Positions 49,345 through 59,932 are shown, counted from the first letter of the stretch. The stretch: DNA of 64,000 nucleotides from Aquitalea denitrificans (GCF_009856625.1 NZ_CP047241.1:1426001-1490000); one strand, 5' to 3'. Notes: generated from the sequence alone by a model not told the origin. Program-made: numbers and translations.

Positions 49345-50772
49345 TCAGTCCGCCTGTTGCCGGTTCAGGCTGGCGGCATCCCAGCCGCCGCCCAGTGCCA
49401 CCAGCAGCTCCACACTGCTTACCAGTTGCTGCTTGATCAGGCTGAGCAGGCTTTGCTGCTGGCTCAGGCTGGTGGCCTGGGCCGTGGCCACGTTCAGGTA
49501 ATTGATCATGCCGGCCTGATACTGGTTGCGGTATTGCCGCTCGGCATCCTGTGCACTGCCTGCTGCCAGCCGCTGGCTGGCAATTTCCTGTTCCAGCGTG
49601 TGCAGTTCTACCAGATAGTCTTCCACCTCCTGCAGCGCACTCAGTACGGTCTGGCGATAGGTGGCCAGTTGGCCGGCATAGCTGGCCTCGGCCTGGCGCA
49701 CGCTGGCGGCGGTGGCACCAAAATCCAGCACCGTGCCGCTCAATTCCAGCCCGGTTGACCATACCGCATTGGGTGCGCTCAACAGCTTGCGCCAGGCCGA
49801 GCTGCTATAGCCGCCGCTGGCACTGAGGGTGAGGTCGGGGAAGTAGGCGGCCTTGGCCACACCGATGGCGGCATTGGCGGCGGCCATATTACGTTCGGCA
49901 TAGGCAATGTCGGGACGGCGTTCCAGCAACTGCGAGGGCAGGCCCACCGGAATGGCCGGAATGGTGTAAGCCAGCGGTTTGGCGCTGATGCTGAATTCGG
50001 CCGGCGGCTTGCCGATCAGCACGGCAATGGCGTGTTCCAGCTGGGCGCGTTGCCATTGCACATCCAGTACCGCGGCGCGGGCGCTTTCCAGCTGGGTCTG
50101 CGCCGTGGACAGGGTGGCGCGCGAGGTGCTGCCCACCGCGTACTGCTGCTGGATGATCTGCTGATAGCGCTGGTAGGCGCTGACGGTTTGCTGGTACAGG
50201 CGGATCTGCTCGTCCAGCACCCGCAACTGGAAGTAATCCTGTGCCAGCGTGGATTGCGCGCTGAGGGTGGCGGCGGCCAGCTCGGCCTGGCTGGCCTGGG
50301 CGCTGGCGCTATCCTGCTCGGCAGTGCGACGCAGCTTGCCCCACAGGTCCGGTTCCCAGCTGGCGCTCAGGCCGGCGCTGTTGCTGCGGCTGGTACTGGT
50401 GCTGTTGCCGCCGGAACGGCTGCTGGCGGCACTGGCACTGACGGTGGGAAAGAAGCCGGCATTGGCGGCGCTGACCAGCGCCCTGGCTTTCTGATAGGCC
50501 GCCTGATAGCTGGCCACGTTCTGGTTGGACACGCTCACCTGTGCCAGCAGAGCGGACAGTTCGGCATCGCCATAGCCTTCCCACCAGTTGGCACTGATGC
50601 TGGTGTGGGCGGGGCTGGCTTGCTTCCAGCCATCCATCTGCTTGAAGCGGGTGGAGACATCCACCTTGGGGCGCTGGTAGTCCGGGCCGACGGCGCAGCC
50701 AGCCAGACCGAGGCCCAGCAGGGCCAGGCCGAGCAGGCGGGTAAGGGGACGATGCTTGATGGTGTGGCTCAT
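49345..50772 (-). CDS. outer-membrane efflux lipoprotein of the RND operon (OprM/OpmB type)
   Basis: A 475-residue TolC-like factor with lipobox LAGC (Cys26) followed by AVGPDYQRPKV. Two OEP repeats are visible; the second contains ERRPDIAYAERNMAAANAAI. Its start overlaps the second RND gene by four bases (ATGA), so it is the last gene of the mdtABC-type operon, as in the Pseudomonas muxABC-opmB arrangement. Confidence 0.93.
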   Translation of the reverse strand: MSHTIKHRPLTRLLGLALLGLGLAGCAVGPDYQRPKVDVSTRFKQMDGWKQASPAHTSISANWWEGYGDAELSALLAQVSVSNQNVASYQAAYQKARALVSAANAGFFPTVSASAASSRSGGNSTSTSRSNSAGLSASWEPDLWGKLRRTAEQDSASAQASQAELAAATLSAQSTLAQDYFQLRVLDEQIRLYQQTVSAYQRYQQIIQQQYAVGSTSRATLSTAQTQLESARAAVLDVQWQRAQLEHAIAVLIGKPPAEFSISAKPLAYTIPAIPVGLPSQLLERRPDIAYAERNMAAANAAIGVAKAAYFPDLTLSASGGYSSSAWRKLLSAPNAVWSTGLELSGTVLDFGATAASVRQAEASYAGQLATYRQTVLSALQEVEDYLVELHTLEQEIASQRLAAGSAQDAERQYRNQYQAGMINYLNVATAQATSLSQQQSLLSLIKQQLVSSVELLVALGGGWDAASLNRQQAD

Positions 50773-53700
50773 GCGTGTTCTTTCGGTGCGGACAGCAGAC
50801 GGCGCCAGTGCGCGCGCGTGTACTGGCTCAGGCGGTCCAGATAGACATAGACCACCGGCGTGGTAAACAGGGTAAGCAGCTGGCTCAGCGCCAGGCCGCC
50901 GGCAATGGCTACCCCCAGCGGGCTGCGCAGGTCGGCGTCGCCGCCATGGCCCAGCGCCAGCGGTAGCGCGCCGAAAAAGGCGGCCAGCGTGGTCATCATG
51001 ATGGGGCGGAAGCGTAGCTGGCAGGCTTCCACGATGGCTTGTGCCGCACTCAGCTGGCGGCTGCGCTGCGCGTGCAGGGCGAAGTCGATCATCATGATGG
51101 CGTTTTTCTTGACGATGCCGATCAGCAGCAGGATGCCGATCAGCGCAATCACGGTGAGCTGCATGCCGCTAAGCTGCAGCAACAGCAGCGCCCCCACCCC
51201 GGCCGAGGGCAGGGTGGACAGGATGGTCAGCGGGTGGATATAGCTTTCATACAGCACGCCCAGCACGATATACACCGCTGCCAGCGCGGCCACGATCAGC
51301 CAGGGCATGGTGCGCGTCAGCGCCTCGAACTCCTTGGCCGTACCCTGGAAGCCGGACTGGATCTGCCGTGGCAGGCCGATGGACACCATGGCCTGACGGA
51401 TGGCCTGGTCGGCCTGATCCAGCGATACGCCGGCAGCCAGATCAAACGCCACGGTAGCCGTGGCCGCCTGTCCCTGATGGGCTACTGCCAATGCGGCGCT
51501 GTTGCCACTGAAGCTGGCAAAGCTGGACAGCGGAATTTGCGTACCGGCCGAGGTCACCACCTGGATGTCCTGCAGGGTTTGCGGATCGGCGGTGTAGTCC
51601 GGTGCCAGCATCATCACCACGTGGTACTGGTTGAGCGACTGGTAGATGGTGGCCACCTGACGCTGGCTGAAGGCATTGTTCAGCAGGGTGTCGATGGTGT
51701 TCATGTTCACCCCCAGCGCGCTGGCCTTGTCACGGTCGATGGTGATCATCACCTCCTGCCCGCCAGCCTGGGCATCCGAGCTGACATTGGTGAGCTGCGG
51801 CAGCTTTTTCAGTGCCGCCTCCACGCGCGGAGTCCAGCTGCGCAGCACGGTCAGGTCGTCGGTGCGAATGCTGTACTGATAGGTGGCATTGGCACTGCGC
51901 CCGCCTATGCGCAAGTCCTGCGCCGGCATCAGGAACAGCTGGGCACCGGGCAGATTGTGGGTGCGCATGCTCAGACGGCGGGCAATCTGGAAGGCATTGT
52001 CCTGGCGCTGGCTCTGGTCCTTCAGCTGCACGAACAGATTGGCGCTGTTGCGCGAACCAAAGCCGCCGCTGCCGGTGGAAATCATCACGCTTTGCACCGC
52101 CGGATCACGTAGCAGGATGGCGGAATACTGCAGCAGCTTGGGCTTGATGGCAGCAAAGGAGACGTTCTGGTCTGCCTGCAGCTGGCCCATCAGCATGCCG
52201 GTATCCTGATCGGGGAAAAAGCCCTTGGGCACGGCGGTATACAGCCACACATTCAGCGCCACCGTCAGCAACAAACTAAGCAGCGTCAGCAGGCGGTGGC
52301 GCATCACCCCGGCCAGCGCGCGGGCATAGCCGGTCTGCAGGCTTTGCAGCACGCGCTCCACCCAGCCCGACAGACGGTTGGGCGCGCGCTCGCCCGGCTG
52401 GTGCTTGCGCAGCAGGTAAGCACACAGCATGGGCGTGAGGCTGAGTGACATCAGCAGCGAAATCATCAGCGACACCGCCAGGGTGACGGCAAACTCGCGG
52501 AACAGGCGGCCGACAATGCTGCCCATCAGCAGAATGGGAATGAACACGGCAATCAGCGACAGCGTCATCGACAGCACGGTAAAGCTGACCTCACTGGCCC
52601 CTTGCAGCGCGGCCCGCAAGGGCCGCATGCCGGCCTCGATATGCCGGGTGATGTTTTCCAGCACCACGATGGCATCGTCCACCACAAAGCCGGTGGCAAT
52701 GATCAGCGACATCAGCGTCAGGTTGTTGAGGCTGTAGCCGCACAGATACATCACGGCAAAGGTGCCGATCAGCGATACCGGCAGGGTGAGGGCGGGAATC
52801 AGCACCGCATGCAGATTGCGCAGGAATACGAACACCACCACGATCACCAGCAGCACGGCAATCAGCAGGGTTTCCTCGGTGGCATGCAGCGAGGAACGGA
52901 TGGTGCCGGAACGGTCGGTAGCGATGTGCAGTTCCACATCGCCGGGCAGGGACTTGCTCAGGGCCGGCAACTGCGCCTTGATGGCGTCGATGGTTTCCAG
53001 CATGTTGGCATCGGACTGGCGGGTGATGCCTATCATCACCGAGGGCTGCTGGTTGAAATAGCCGGCGGTGTACTGGTCTTCCACCGCATCGTAGACGCGG
53101 GCCACATCGCTCAGCCGCACAATAGTGCCATTGGCGCGGGTAATCACCAGCGTGCGGTAGTCGGCGGATTTTTCCAGCTGGCTGTTGCTGTGGATCTGCC
53201 AGCGCGTGCTGTCACCATCCAGCTGGCCCTTGGCGATATTGGAGGTGGCGTTGGCAATGGCGCTGCGCACGGTGTCCAGCGCAATGCCCTGATGGCTTAG
53301 CTGCTGTGGCTGCAGATCCACCCGTACTGCCGGCAGCGAACCGCCGCGCACCGACACCTCGCCCACGCCGTTGACCTGGGCGATTTTCTGCTGCAGATAG
53401 CTGGATGCCAGATCGTACAGCTCGCCACGGCTGCGACTTTTGGAGGTGAGTGCCAGCATCAGGATGGGCGCGTCGGACGGATTGGCCTTACGGTAGGTGG
53501 GCAGCGAAGGCATGCTGCTGGGCAGCAGGCTGCGCGCCCCGTTGATGGCGGCCTGCACATCCCGGGCCGCGCCGTTGATGTCGCGGTCCAGCGCAAATTG
53601 CAGGATGACGGTGGTGGAGCTTTGCGAGCTGGTGGAGGTCATCTCGGTGATGCCGGCAATCTGCCCCAGGCTGCGCTCCAGCGGCGTGGCCACGGTGGCG

Positions 53701-53879
53701 GCCATGGTTTCCGGGCTGGCCCCGGGCAGCGAGGCCGACACCATCACGGTGGGAAACGCCACCTGCGGCAACGGTGCCACCGGCAGCAGGGTAAAGCCCA
53801 GAATCCCCAACAGCAGGATGGACAGTGTCAACAGCAGGGTGGCCACCGGACGGGCAATGAAAAAGCGTGGCAGATTCAT
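50769..53879 (-). CDS. mdtC: RND multidrug efflux transporter, MdtC type
   Basis: A 1036-residue inner-membrane RND pump subunit with 12 spans and two large periplasmic loops. The start MNLPRFFIARPVATLLLTLS and the SLIIATGFVVDDAIVVLENI motif of TM4, with its adjacent Asp residues for proton relay, are standard. It overlaps the neighbouring pump gene by four bases at each end. In MdtBC and MuxBC systems two different RND subunits form one heterotrimer with 2:1 composition; both are present here. Confidence 0.93.
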   Translation of the reverse strand: MNLPRFFIARPVATLLLTLSILLLGILGFTLLPVAPLPQVAFPTVMVSASLPGASPETMAATVATPLERSLGQIAGITEMTSTSSQSSTTVILQFALDRDINGAARDVQAAINGARSLLPSSMPSLPTYRKANPSDAPILMLALTSKSRSRGELYDLASSYLQQKIAQVNGVGEVSVRGGSLPAVRVDLQPQQLSHQGIALDTVRSAIANATSNIAKGQLDGDSTRWQIHSNSQLEKSADYRTLVITRANGTIVRLSDVARVYDAVEDQYTAGYFNQQPSVMIGITRQSDANMLETIDAIKAQLPALSKSLPGDVELHIATDRSGTIRSSLHATEETLLIAVLLVIVVVFVFLRNLHAVLIPALTLPVSLIGTFAVMYLCGYSLNNLTLMSLIIATGFVVDDAIVVLENITRHIEAGMRPLRAALQGASEVSFTVLSMTLSLIAVFIPILLMGSIVGRLFREFAVTLAVSLMISLLMSLSLTPMLCAYLLRKHQPGERAPNRLSGWVERVLQSLQTGYARALAGVMRHRLLTLLSLLLTVALNVWLYTAVPKGFFPDQDTGMLMGQLQADQNVSFAAIKPKLLQYSAILLRDPAVQSVMISTGSGGFGSRNSANLFVQLKDQSQRQDNAFQIARRLSMRTHNLPGAQLFLMPAQDLRIGGRSANATYQYSIRTDDLTVLRSWTPRVEAALKKLPQLTNVSSDAQAGGQEVMITIDRDKASALGVNMNTIDTLLNNAFSQRQVATIYQSLNQYHVVMMLAPDYTADPQTLQDIQVVTSAGTQIPLSSFASFSGNSAALAVAHQGQAATATVAFDLAAGVSLDQADQAIRQAMVSIGLPRQIQSGFQGTAKEFEALTRTMPWLIVAALAAVYIVLGVLYESYIHPLTILSTLPSAGVGALLLLQLSGMQLTVIALIGILLLIGIVKKNAIMMIDFALHAQRSRQLSAAQAIVEACQLRFRPIMMTTLAAFFGALPLALGHGGDADLRSPLGVAIAGGLALSQLLTLFTTPVVYVYLDRLSQYTRAHWRRLLSAPKEHA

Positions 53880-56800
53880 CGTGCGGCCTCTTGCTGACGA
53901 CGTTGTGCCATGGCGGCACGCCAGCGCACGGCCAGCCGGTCAAACAGCAGGTAGATCACCGGGGTGGTAAACAGGGTGAGTACCTGGCTGAAGATCAGCC
54001 CGCCCACGATTACCAGGCCCAGCGGCTGACGCAGCTCGGCCCCGGAGCCGGAGGCCAGCATCAGCGGCAGCGCGCCGATCAGCGCCGCCATGGTGGTCAT
54101 CAGGATGGGGCGGAAGCGCAGCAGGCAGGCCTGATGAATGGCCTCGCGCGGCGACAGCCTTTGCTCATGCTCGGCCTGCAGCGCGAAGTCGATCATCATG
54201 ATGGCGTTTTTCTTGACGATGCCGATCAGCAGGATCACCCCGATCAGCGCAATCATGCTGAATTCGCTGCCACTCAGCAGCAGGGCCAGCATGGCTCCCA
54301 CCGCAGCGGAGGGCAGGGTGGACAGGATGGTGACCGGATGAATGAAGCTTTCATACAGCATGCCCAACACGATATACATGGTGAGCAAGGCGGCCAGAAT
54401 CAGCCACAGGGTGTTGGCCGAGGCGCTCTGGAAGGCTGCTGCGGCACCCTGATAACTCAGCGTGGTGGTGTCTGGCAGCTTGAGGGTGTCGGTAATCTGC
54501 TGCAGCGCGGCGTGGGCATCGCCCAGTGAGTGTCCGGCGGCCAGGTTGAAGGCGAAGGTGACCGCCGGGAACTGATCTATCCGGCCATACATCAGCGGGC
54601 CGCTGCGCTGGCTGACCGTGGCAATGCTGCCCAGACGCACCAGACTGCTGGAACTGCTACTGCTGGATGTGCTGCTGCTTGAAGTGCTGGACGGTGCCAG
54701 ATAGATGTCCTCCAGCGCCTGCGGGCTGCGCTGGTAGTCGGCTGCCACTTCCAGCACCACGCGGTACTGGTTGGCCTGGGTGAAGATGGTGGACACCAGA
54801 CGCTGGCCGTAGGCGTTGTACAGTGCCGCGTCCACATCGGCAGCAGTTATGCCGTAGCGACCGGCGGCATCGCGGTCCAGATGAATGTCGGCCACCATGC
54901 CCTGGTTTTGCAGATTGCTGGTGGCGGCACTGAATACCGGGTTCTGGCGCATGGCCTGCAGCAGGCGCGGGGTCAGGCTGGCCAGCCGGCTGCTGTCCGG
55001 GTCGCTGAGGGTGAACTGGTACTGCGCCGGGGTCACCTGGTCATCAATGCTCAGGTCCTGCGCGGCCTGCAGGTAGAGCGTGATGCCGGCTACCTTCTGC
55101 ACCGCGCTGTTCAGGCGCTGGATGATGGCCGGGGCGCGTTCACTGCGTTGGGCAAAGGGCTTGAGGCTGATTTGCAGGCGACCGGTGTTGAGGCTGCTGT
55201 TATTGCCGTCCACGCCAATGGTGGAGGCAATGCTGTCCACCGCCGGGTCCTGCGCCAGAATGGCCGTCAGCGCCTGCTGGCGGCGGCCCATCTCGCCAAA
55301 GGACACATCCTGTGACGCCACGGTAATGCCCTGGATCAGCCCGGTATCCTGCGCCGGGAAAAAGCCCTTGGGCATCAGCACGTACAACAGCGCGGTCACC
55401 GCCAGGGTGGCGGTGGCCACCAGCAGGGTCAGGCGCTGATGATTCAGCACCACGGTTAGCAGGCGGTCGTACATCCGTACCATGGCATCGAAGATTTCAC
55501 CACCACGGCGGGCAAAGCGGCTTTGGCGCTCCGGCGGCACATGGCGCAGCAGCTGCGCACACAGCATGGGGGTGAGGGTGAGTGATACCACCATGGATAC
55601 CAGGATGGACACCGCCAGCGTGATGGCAAATTCGCGGAACAGCCGGCCCACCACATCGCCCATGAACAGCAGCGGAATCAGCACCGCAATCAGCGAGAAG
55701 GTGAGCGAGATAATGGTGAAGCCGATCTGGCGCGAACCCAGCAGCGCGGCCTCGCGCGGCGATTTGCCGCTGGCCAGCAGGCGGTCGATGTTTTCCACCA
55801 CCACGATGGCGTCGTCAATCACAAAGCCGGTGGCAATGGTCAGCGCCATCAGGGTGAGGTTGTTCAGGCTGAAACCGGCCAGATACATCACGCCAAAGGT
55901 GCCCACCAGCGACAGCGGCACGGCAATGCTGGGAATCAGCGTGGCCTGCACATTGCGCAGGAACAGGAAGGTCACCATCACCACCAGCGCCACCGATAGC
56001 AACAGCTCGAACTGCACATCATCGATGGAGGCGCGGATGGTCTGGGTGCGGTCGGACAGCACGCTGATTTTCACACTGTCCGGCAGCGCGGCCTGCAGCG
56101 TGGGCAGTGCCTGCTGGATGCTGTCCACCACATTGATGACATTGCCGCCCGGCTGGCGCTGCACATTGATGATGATGGCCGGCTTGTTGTTGGCCCAGGC
56201 CGACAGGTAGCGGTTTTCCGCCGCCTGGCTGACTGTGGCGATATCACGCAGGCGCAATGCCGAGCCGTTCTGGTAGGTGAGGATCAGCGCGCCGTACTCG
56301 TCGGCAGAGCGGATCTGGTCGTTGGCGTCGATGGTGATGGAGTGATGCTGGCCGTCAAAACCGCCCTTGGAACCATTCACATTGCTGTTGCTGATCAGGG
56401 TATTGACCTGAGCCAGTGTCAGACCATGCGCGGCCAGTGCCGCCGGGTTCACCTGTACGTGGATGGCCGGCTGCTGGCCACCGGCCAGGCTGACCAGACC
56501 GACGCCGGAAATCTGCGACAGCTTGGGTGCCAGCCGGGTGTTGACCAGATCTTGCACCTGGGTCAGCGGCAGGTCGTCCGAGCTGGCCGCCAGGCTGATC
56601 ACCGCGCTGTCGGCCGGGTTCACCTTCTTGTAGGTGGGCGGGTTGGGCAGGTCATCCGGCAGATAGGCATTGGCGGCATTGATGGCGGCCTGCACTTCCT
56701 GTTCGGCCACATCCAGTGACAGCTGCAGGGAAAAGCGAAGGGTGATGACGGATGCCCCGCCGGAACTGGTGGAGTACATCTGGCTGAGGCCGGCCATCTG

Positions 56801-57016
56801 GCCCAACTGGCGCTCCAGCGGCGCGGTGACGGACGATGTCATCACCTCGGCACTGGCACCGGGGTAAAGGGTGCTGACCTGGATGGTGGGGTAGTCCACC
56901 TGCGGCAGCGCCGAGGTGGACAGCATGCGGTAGGCAAATAGCCCGGACAGCAGCACCGCCACCATCAGCAGGATGGTGGCGACCGGCCGTTCGATAAACC
57001 AGCGCGACGGGTTCAT
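53876..57016 (-). CDS. mdtB: RND multidrug efflux transporter, MdtB type
   Basis: A 1046-residue partner of the MdtC-type subunit. It starts MNPSRWFIERPVATILLMVA and has 12 predicted spans, with LTIATGFVIDDAIVVVENID in TM4. An unusual serine-rich stretch (about 16 residues, mostly Ser with two Thr) interrupts the second periplasmic loop near 54646-54697, after EDIYLAP and before LVRLGSIATV. Start and stop overlap neighbours by four bases, indicating tight translational coupling. Confidence 0.93.
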   Translation of the reverse strand: MNPSRWFIERPVATILLMVAVLLSGLFAYRMLSTSALPQVDYPTIQVSTLYPGASAEVMTSSVTAPLERQLGQMAGLSQMYSTSSGGASVITLRFSLQLSLDVAEQEVQAAINAANAYLPDDLPNPPTYKKVNPADSAVISLAASSDDLPLTQVQDLVNTRLAPKLSQISGVGLVSLAGGQQPAIHVQVNPAALAAHGLTLAQVNTLISNSNVNGSKGGFDGQHHSITIDANDQIRSADEYGALILTYQNGSALRLRDIATVSQAAENRYLSAWANNKPAIIINVQRQPGGNVINVVDSIQQALPTLQAALPDSVKISVLSDRTQTIRASIDDVQFELLLSVALVVMVTFLFLRNVQATLIPSIAVPLSLVGTFGVMYLAGFSLNNLTLMALTIATGFVIDDAIVVVENIDRLLASGKSPREAALLGSRQIGFTIISLTFSLIAVLIPLLFMGDVVGRLFREFAITLAVSILVSMVVSLTLTPMLCAQLLRHVPPERQSRFARRGGEIFDAMVRMYDRLLTVVLNHQRLTLLVATATLAVTALLYVLMPKGFFPAQDTGLIQGITVASQDVSFGEMGRRQQALTAILAQDPAVDSIASTIGVDGNNSSLNTGRLQISLKPFAQRSERAPAIIQRLNSAVQKVAGITLYLQAAQDLSIDDQVTPAQYQFTLSDPDSSRLASLTPRLLQAMRQNPVFSAATSNLQNQGMVADIHLDRDAAGRYGITAADVDAALYNAYGQRLVSTIFTQANQYRVVLEVAADYQRSPQALEDIYLAPSSTSSSSTSSSSSSSSLVRLGSIATVSQRSGPLMYGRIDQFPAVTFAFNLAAGHSLGDAHAALQQITDTLKLPDTTTLSYQGAAAAFQSASANTLWLILAALLTMYIVLGMLYESFIHPVTILSTLPSAAVGAMLALLLSGSEFSMIALIGVILLIGIVKKNAIMMIDFALQAEHEQRLSPREAIHQACLLRFRPILMTTMAALIGALPLMLASGSGAELRQPLGLVIVGGLIFSQVLTLFTTPVIYLLFDRLAVRWRAAMAQRRQQEAAR

Positions 57017-58188
57017 TGGTCCACCTTGCTGCCATGGCTGTTGTCGCCTACCGGCGCTACCTTGGCACCTTCGTGCAGGTGGTCGATACCGGCGGTCACC
57101 ACGCTGGCGCTGGCATCCACACCCTTGCTGATTACCACCCAGTCACCGTTTGTCGGGCCGGTGCTGACGTTTTTCTTGCTGACCGTCTTGTTGCCGTTCA
57201 CCACATAGACATAGCTGCCGGTGCTGCCCAGCTGTACCGCTGCCGATGGCACGATGACGGCCTGCGGCAGGGTGGTGGTTTGCAGGCGGATATTGACGAA
57301 CTGGTTGGGGAACAGCTTGTCGTCGGTATTGGCAAACACCGCCTTGAGCTTGACGCTGCCGGTGCTGGTGTCGATGGCATTGCTGATGAATTTCACTTCG
57401 CCATGGGCCAGCAGGGTGCTGCGTTCGCGGTTATAGGCGTCCACCGGCAGCGCCTTGCCCTGGCGCAACAGCGGCAACACATCGGCCAGATTGGCCTCCG
57501 GCAGGCTGAAGGTGGCGGTAATCGGGCGCGACTGGCTGATGGCGACGATGCCGGTGGTGTCGGTGGAATGCACCATATTGCCCGGGTCGGTCAGGCGCAG
57601 GCCGGCAAAGCCGCTGATGGGGGCGGTGATGCGGGTGAAGTCCAGGTTCAGCCGGGCGGCATCGATTTGTGCCTGATCGGTTTTGACTTCACCACGGTAT
57701 TGCTCGACGCTGGCGATCTGGCTGTCCAGATCCTGTTTGGCCAGCGAGTCGCTGGCGTACAGCTTGCGGTAGCGCTCCAGCGTCAGCTCGGCGCTGTGCA
57801 GCAAGGCCGTGTGTTCGGCCAGCGCACCCTGGTACTGCTTCAGGCTGGCCTGATAGGCGCGCGGGTCGATCTGCGCCAGCAACTGGCCCTGTTTCACCCA
57901 CTGGCCCTCGGTGAAGTACACCGCCTGCAGCACGCCATCCACCCGGCTGGTAACCGTGGCGCTGACATTGGCAGTGACCGTGCCGATGGCGTTGAGGTAG
58001 ACCGGCACGTCGGCACGGCGGGCGCTGGCCACCTGTACCGGTGTCACCATGTCGCGCGGCGGCATGTTCTGGGCATGTGACAGGCTTTTGAACAGCAGGA
58101 AGCCGCTGGCACCAAGCAGCAGGACGGACAAGGGTAGCAGCAGACGTTTGCGGGACAGCAGGGCGGGCAGGGAGGACGGGGTTTTCAT
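57013..58188 (-). CDS. mdtA: RND membrane-fusion protein, MdtA type
   Basis: A 391-residue periplasmic adaptor with an N-terminal hydrophobic anchor (about 12-32). TPVQVASARRADVPVYLNAI and GTVTANVSATVTSRVDG are the lipoyl-domain start of the MdtA/MexA family; the hairpin (about 105-175) and the FTRITAPISGFAGLRLTDPG second half follow. It is the first gene of the mdtA-mdtB-mdtC-outer-membrane-factor operon. No regulator gene is adjacent. Confidence 0.93.
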   Translation of the reverse strand: MKTPSSLPALLSRKRLLLPLSVLLLGASGFLLFKSLSHAQNMPPRDMVTPVQVASARRADVPVYLNAIGTVTANVSATVTSRVDGVLQAVYFTEGQWVKQGQLLAQIDPRAYQASLKQYQGALAEHTALLHSAELTLERYRKLYASDSLAKQDLDSQIASVEQYRGEVKTDQAQIDAARLNLDFTRITAPISGFAGLRLTDPGNMVHSTDTTGIVAISQSRPITATFSLPEANLADVLPLLRQGKALPVDAYNRERSTLLAHGEVKFISNAIDTSTGSVKLKAVFANTDDKLFPNQFVNIRLQTTTLPQAVIVPSAAVQLGSTGSYVYVVNGNKTVSKKNVSTGPTNGDWVVISKGVDASASVVTAGIDHLHEGAKVAPVGDNSHGSKVDQ

Positions 58189-58329
58189 GGGCCAGGGACA
58201 GTGATTTCCAAAGCCTGAATGCTAAATGCAATTTGTAAACCACTTGTGTGCCAAGTATTGATCCCGTGTAAATTAATGCAAGGATGCCGCTGTTGGCAGC
58301 AATTTGGCGGTTTTTGCCCGCAACAAGAC

Positions 58330-58370
58330 AAAACAGCCCCGGCCCGGCATCACCGGACGGGGGCTGTTGT
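58330..58370 (-). terminator. terminator after mmsA
   Basis: AACAGCCCC (58332-58340) and GGGGCTGTT (58360-58368) pair, with a smaller CCGG-rich stem inside; on the minus strand TTTGTCTTG follows. It separates mmsA from the RND operon. Confidence 0.75.
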
Positions 58371-58390
58371 AGCCGACTGCTGTACTGCGC

Positions 58391-59884
58391 TTACAGGCTG
58401 GGGAAGGCGAACTGCGAAGCCTCGTGGCTGGCGCGTTGCGGCCAGCGCTGGGTGATGGTCTTGCGCTTGGTGTAGAAGCGCACGCCATCCGGGCCGTAGG
58501 CGTGCAGGTCGCCAAACAGCGAACGCTTCCAGCCGCCAAAGCTGTGATAGGCCACCGGCACCGGCAGCGGTACGTTGATGCCTACCATGCCCACTTCGAT
58601 TTCATCGCAGAACAGATGTGCAGCCTCGCCATCACGGGTAAACAGGCAGGTGCCGTTGCCGTATTCGTGGTCGTTGATCAGTTGCATGGCGTCTTCCAGG
58701 CTGTTCACCCGCACGATGCACAGCACCGGGCCGAAGATTTCTTCTTCGTAGACCTTCATGCCGGGCTTGACGTGGTCGAACAGGGTGCCGCCGACGAAGA
58801 AGCCTTCCTCGCAGCCGGATACCTTCAGGCCACGACCATCCACCACCAGGGTTGCGCCTTGCTCCACGCCGCTGTCGATATAGCCCACCACCTTGTCGCG
58901 CGCCGCGCCAGTCACCAGCGGACCCATGTCCAGGCCGCAGGATGTGCCGGCACCGATCTTCAGCTCGGCAATCTTGGGCTTGAGTTTTTCCACCAGCTTG
59001 TCGGCCACCTGGTCGCCCACGGTTACCACCACGGAAATGGCCATGCAGCGCTCGCCGCAGGAACCGTAGGCTGCGCCCATCAGTGCGTTGACGGTGTTGT
59101 CCAGATCAGCATCCGGTAGCACCACGGCGTGGTTCTTGGCACCGCCCAGTGCCTGTACGCGTTTGCCGCGCTTGTTGGCCTCGGTGTAGATGTATTCGGC
59201 AATCGGGGTGGAGCCGACAAAGCTGATGGCTTTCACTTCCGGTGCCTGGATCAGGCCATCAACGGCTTCCTTGTCACCGTTCACCACATTCAGCACGCCC
59301 TTGGGCAGGCCGGCTTCGTGCAGCAGCTGGGCAATCAGCAGGGTGGAGCTGGGGTCGCGCTCGGACGGCTTGAGGATGAAGCAGTTGCCGCAGGCAATGG
59401 CCAGCGGGTACATCCACAGCGGCACCATGGCCGGGAAGTTGAACGGGGTGATGCCCGCCACCACGCCCAGCGGCTGGAAGTCGCTCCAGCTGTCGATATT
59501 GGGGCCGACATTGCGGTTGTATTCGCCCTTGAGCAGTTCCGGCACGCCGCAGGCGTATTCCACGTTTTCGATGCCGCGCTGCAGCTCGCCCACGGCGTCT
59601 TCCAGGGTCTTGCCGTGTTCTTCGCTGATCAGCTGGGCAATCTTGTCGCGGTTGGCTTCCAGCAGCTGCTTGAAGCGGAACATCACCTGGGCGCGCTTGG
59701 CCGGCGGGGTTTTGCGCCAGGCCGGGAAGGCCGCCTTGGCACTGGCTATGGCGGCGCGGATGATGTCCTGGTCGGCCAGGGCCACTTCGCGTACCGGCTT
59801 GCCGAGCGACGGGTTGAAGACGGGGGTGCTGCGGCCTGCCTGCTGGACAAGCTCACCGTTGATCAGATGGGCGATGGTGCTCAC
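58391..59884 (-). CDS. mmsA: CoA-acylating (methyl)malonate-semialdehyde dehydrogenase
   Basis: An aldehyde dehydrogenase of about 497 residues. It converts malonate semialdehyde or methylmalonate semialdehyde with CoA and NAD to acetyl-CoA or propionyl-CoA and CO2. GVVAGITPFNFPAMVPLWMY and the catalytic YGSCGERCMA, with Cys in place, are the MmsA signature; ALGGAKNHAVVLPDAD is also typical. A GTG at 59884 (VSTIAHLINGELV) has AAGAAAG upstream and matches homologue starts better than the ATG at 59908. It follows a beta-alanine-type aminotransferase gene by about 48 bases, so it probably works as BauC in beta-alanine breakdown. Confidence 0.92.
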   Translation of the reverse strand: MSTIAHLINGELVQQAGRSTPVFNPSLGKPVREVALADQDIIRAAIASAKAAFPAWRKTPPAKRAQVMFRFKQLLEANRDKIAQLISEEHGKTLEDAVGELQRGIENVEYACGVPELLKGEYNRNVGPNIDSWSDFQPLGVVAGITPFNFPAMVPLWMYPLAIACGNCFILKPSERDPSSTLLIAQLLHEAGLPKGVLNVVNGDKEAVDGLIQAPEVKAISFVGSTPIAEYIYTEANKRGKRVQALGGAKNHAVVLPDADLDNTVNALMGAAYGSCGERCMAISVVVTVGDQVADKLVEKLKPKIAELKIGAGTSCGLDMGPLVTGAARDKVVGYIDSGVEQGATLVVDGRGLKVSGCEEGFFVGGTLFDHVKPGMKVYEEEIFGPVLCIVRVNSLEDAMQLINDHEYGNGTCLFTRDGEAAHLFCDEIEVGMVGINVPLPVPVAYHSFGGWKRSLFGDLHAYGPDGVRFYTKRKTITQRWPQRASHEASQFAFPSL

Positions 59885-59932
59885 GTTGGATTCTTTCTTG
59901 CTATGCACGGTATTGGTTTGAGTGTCGGGGGC

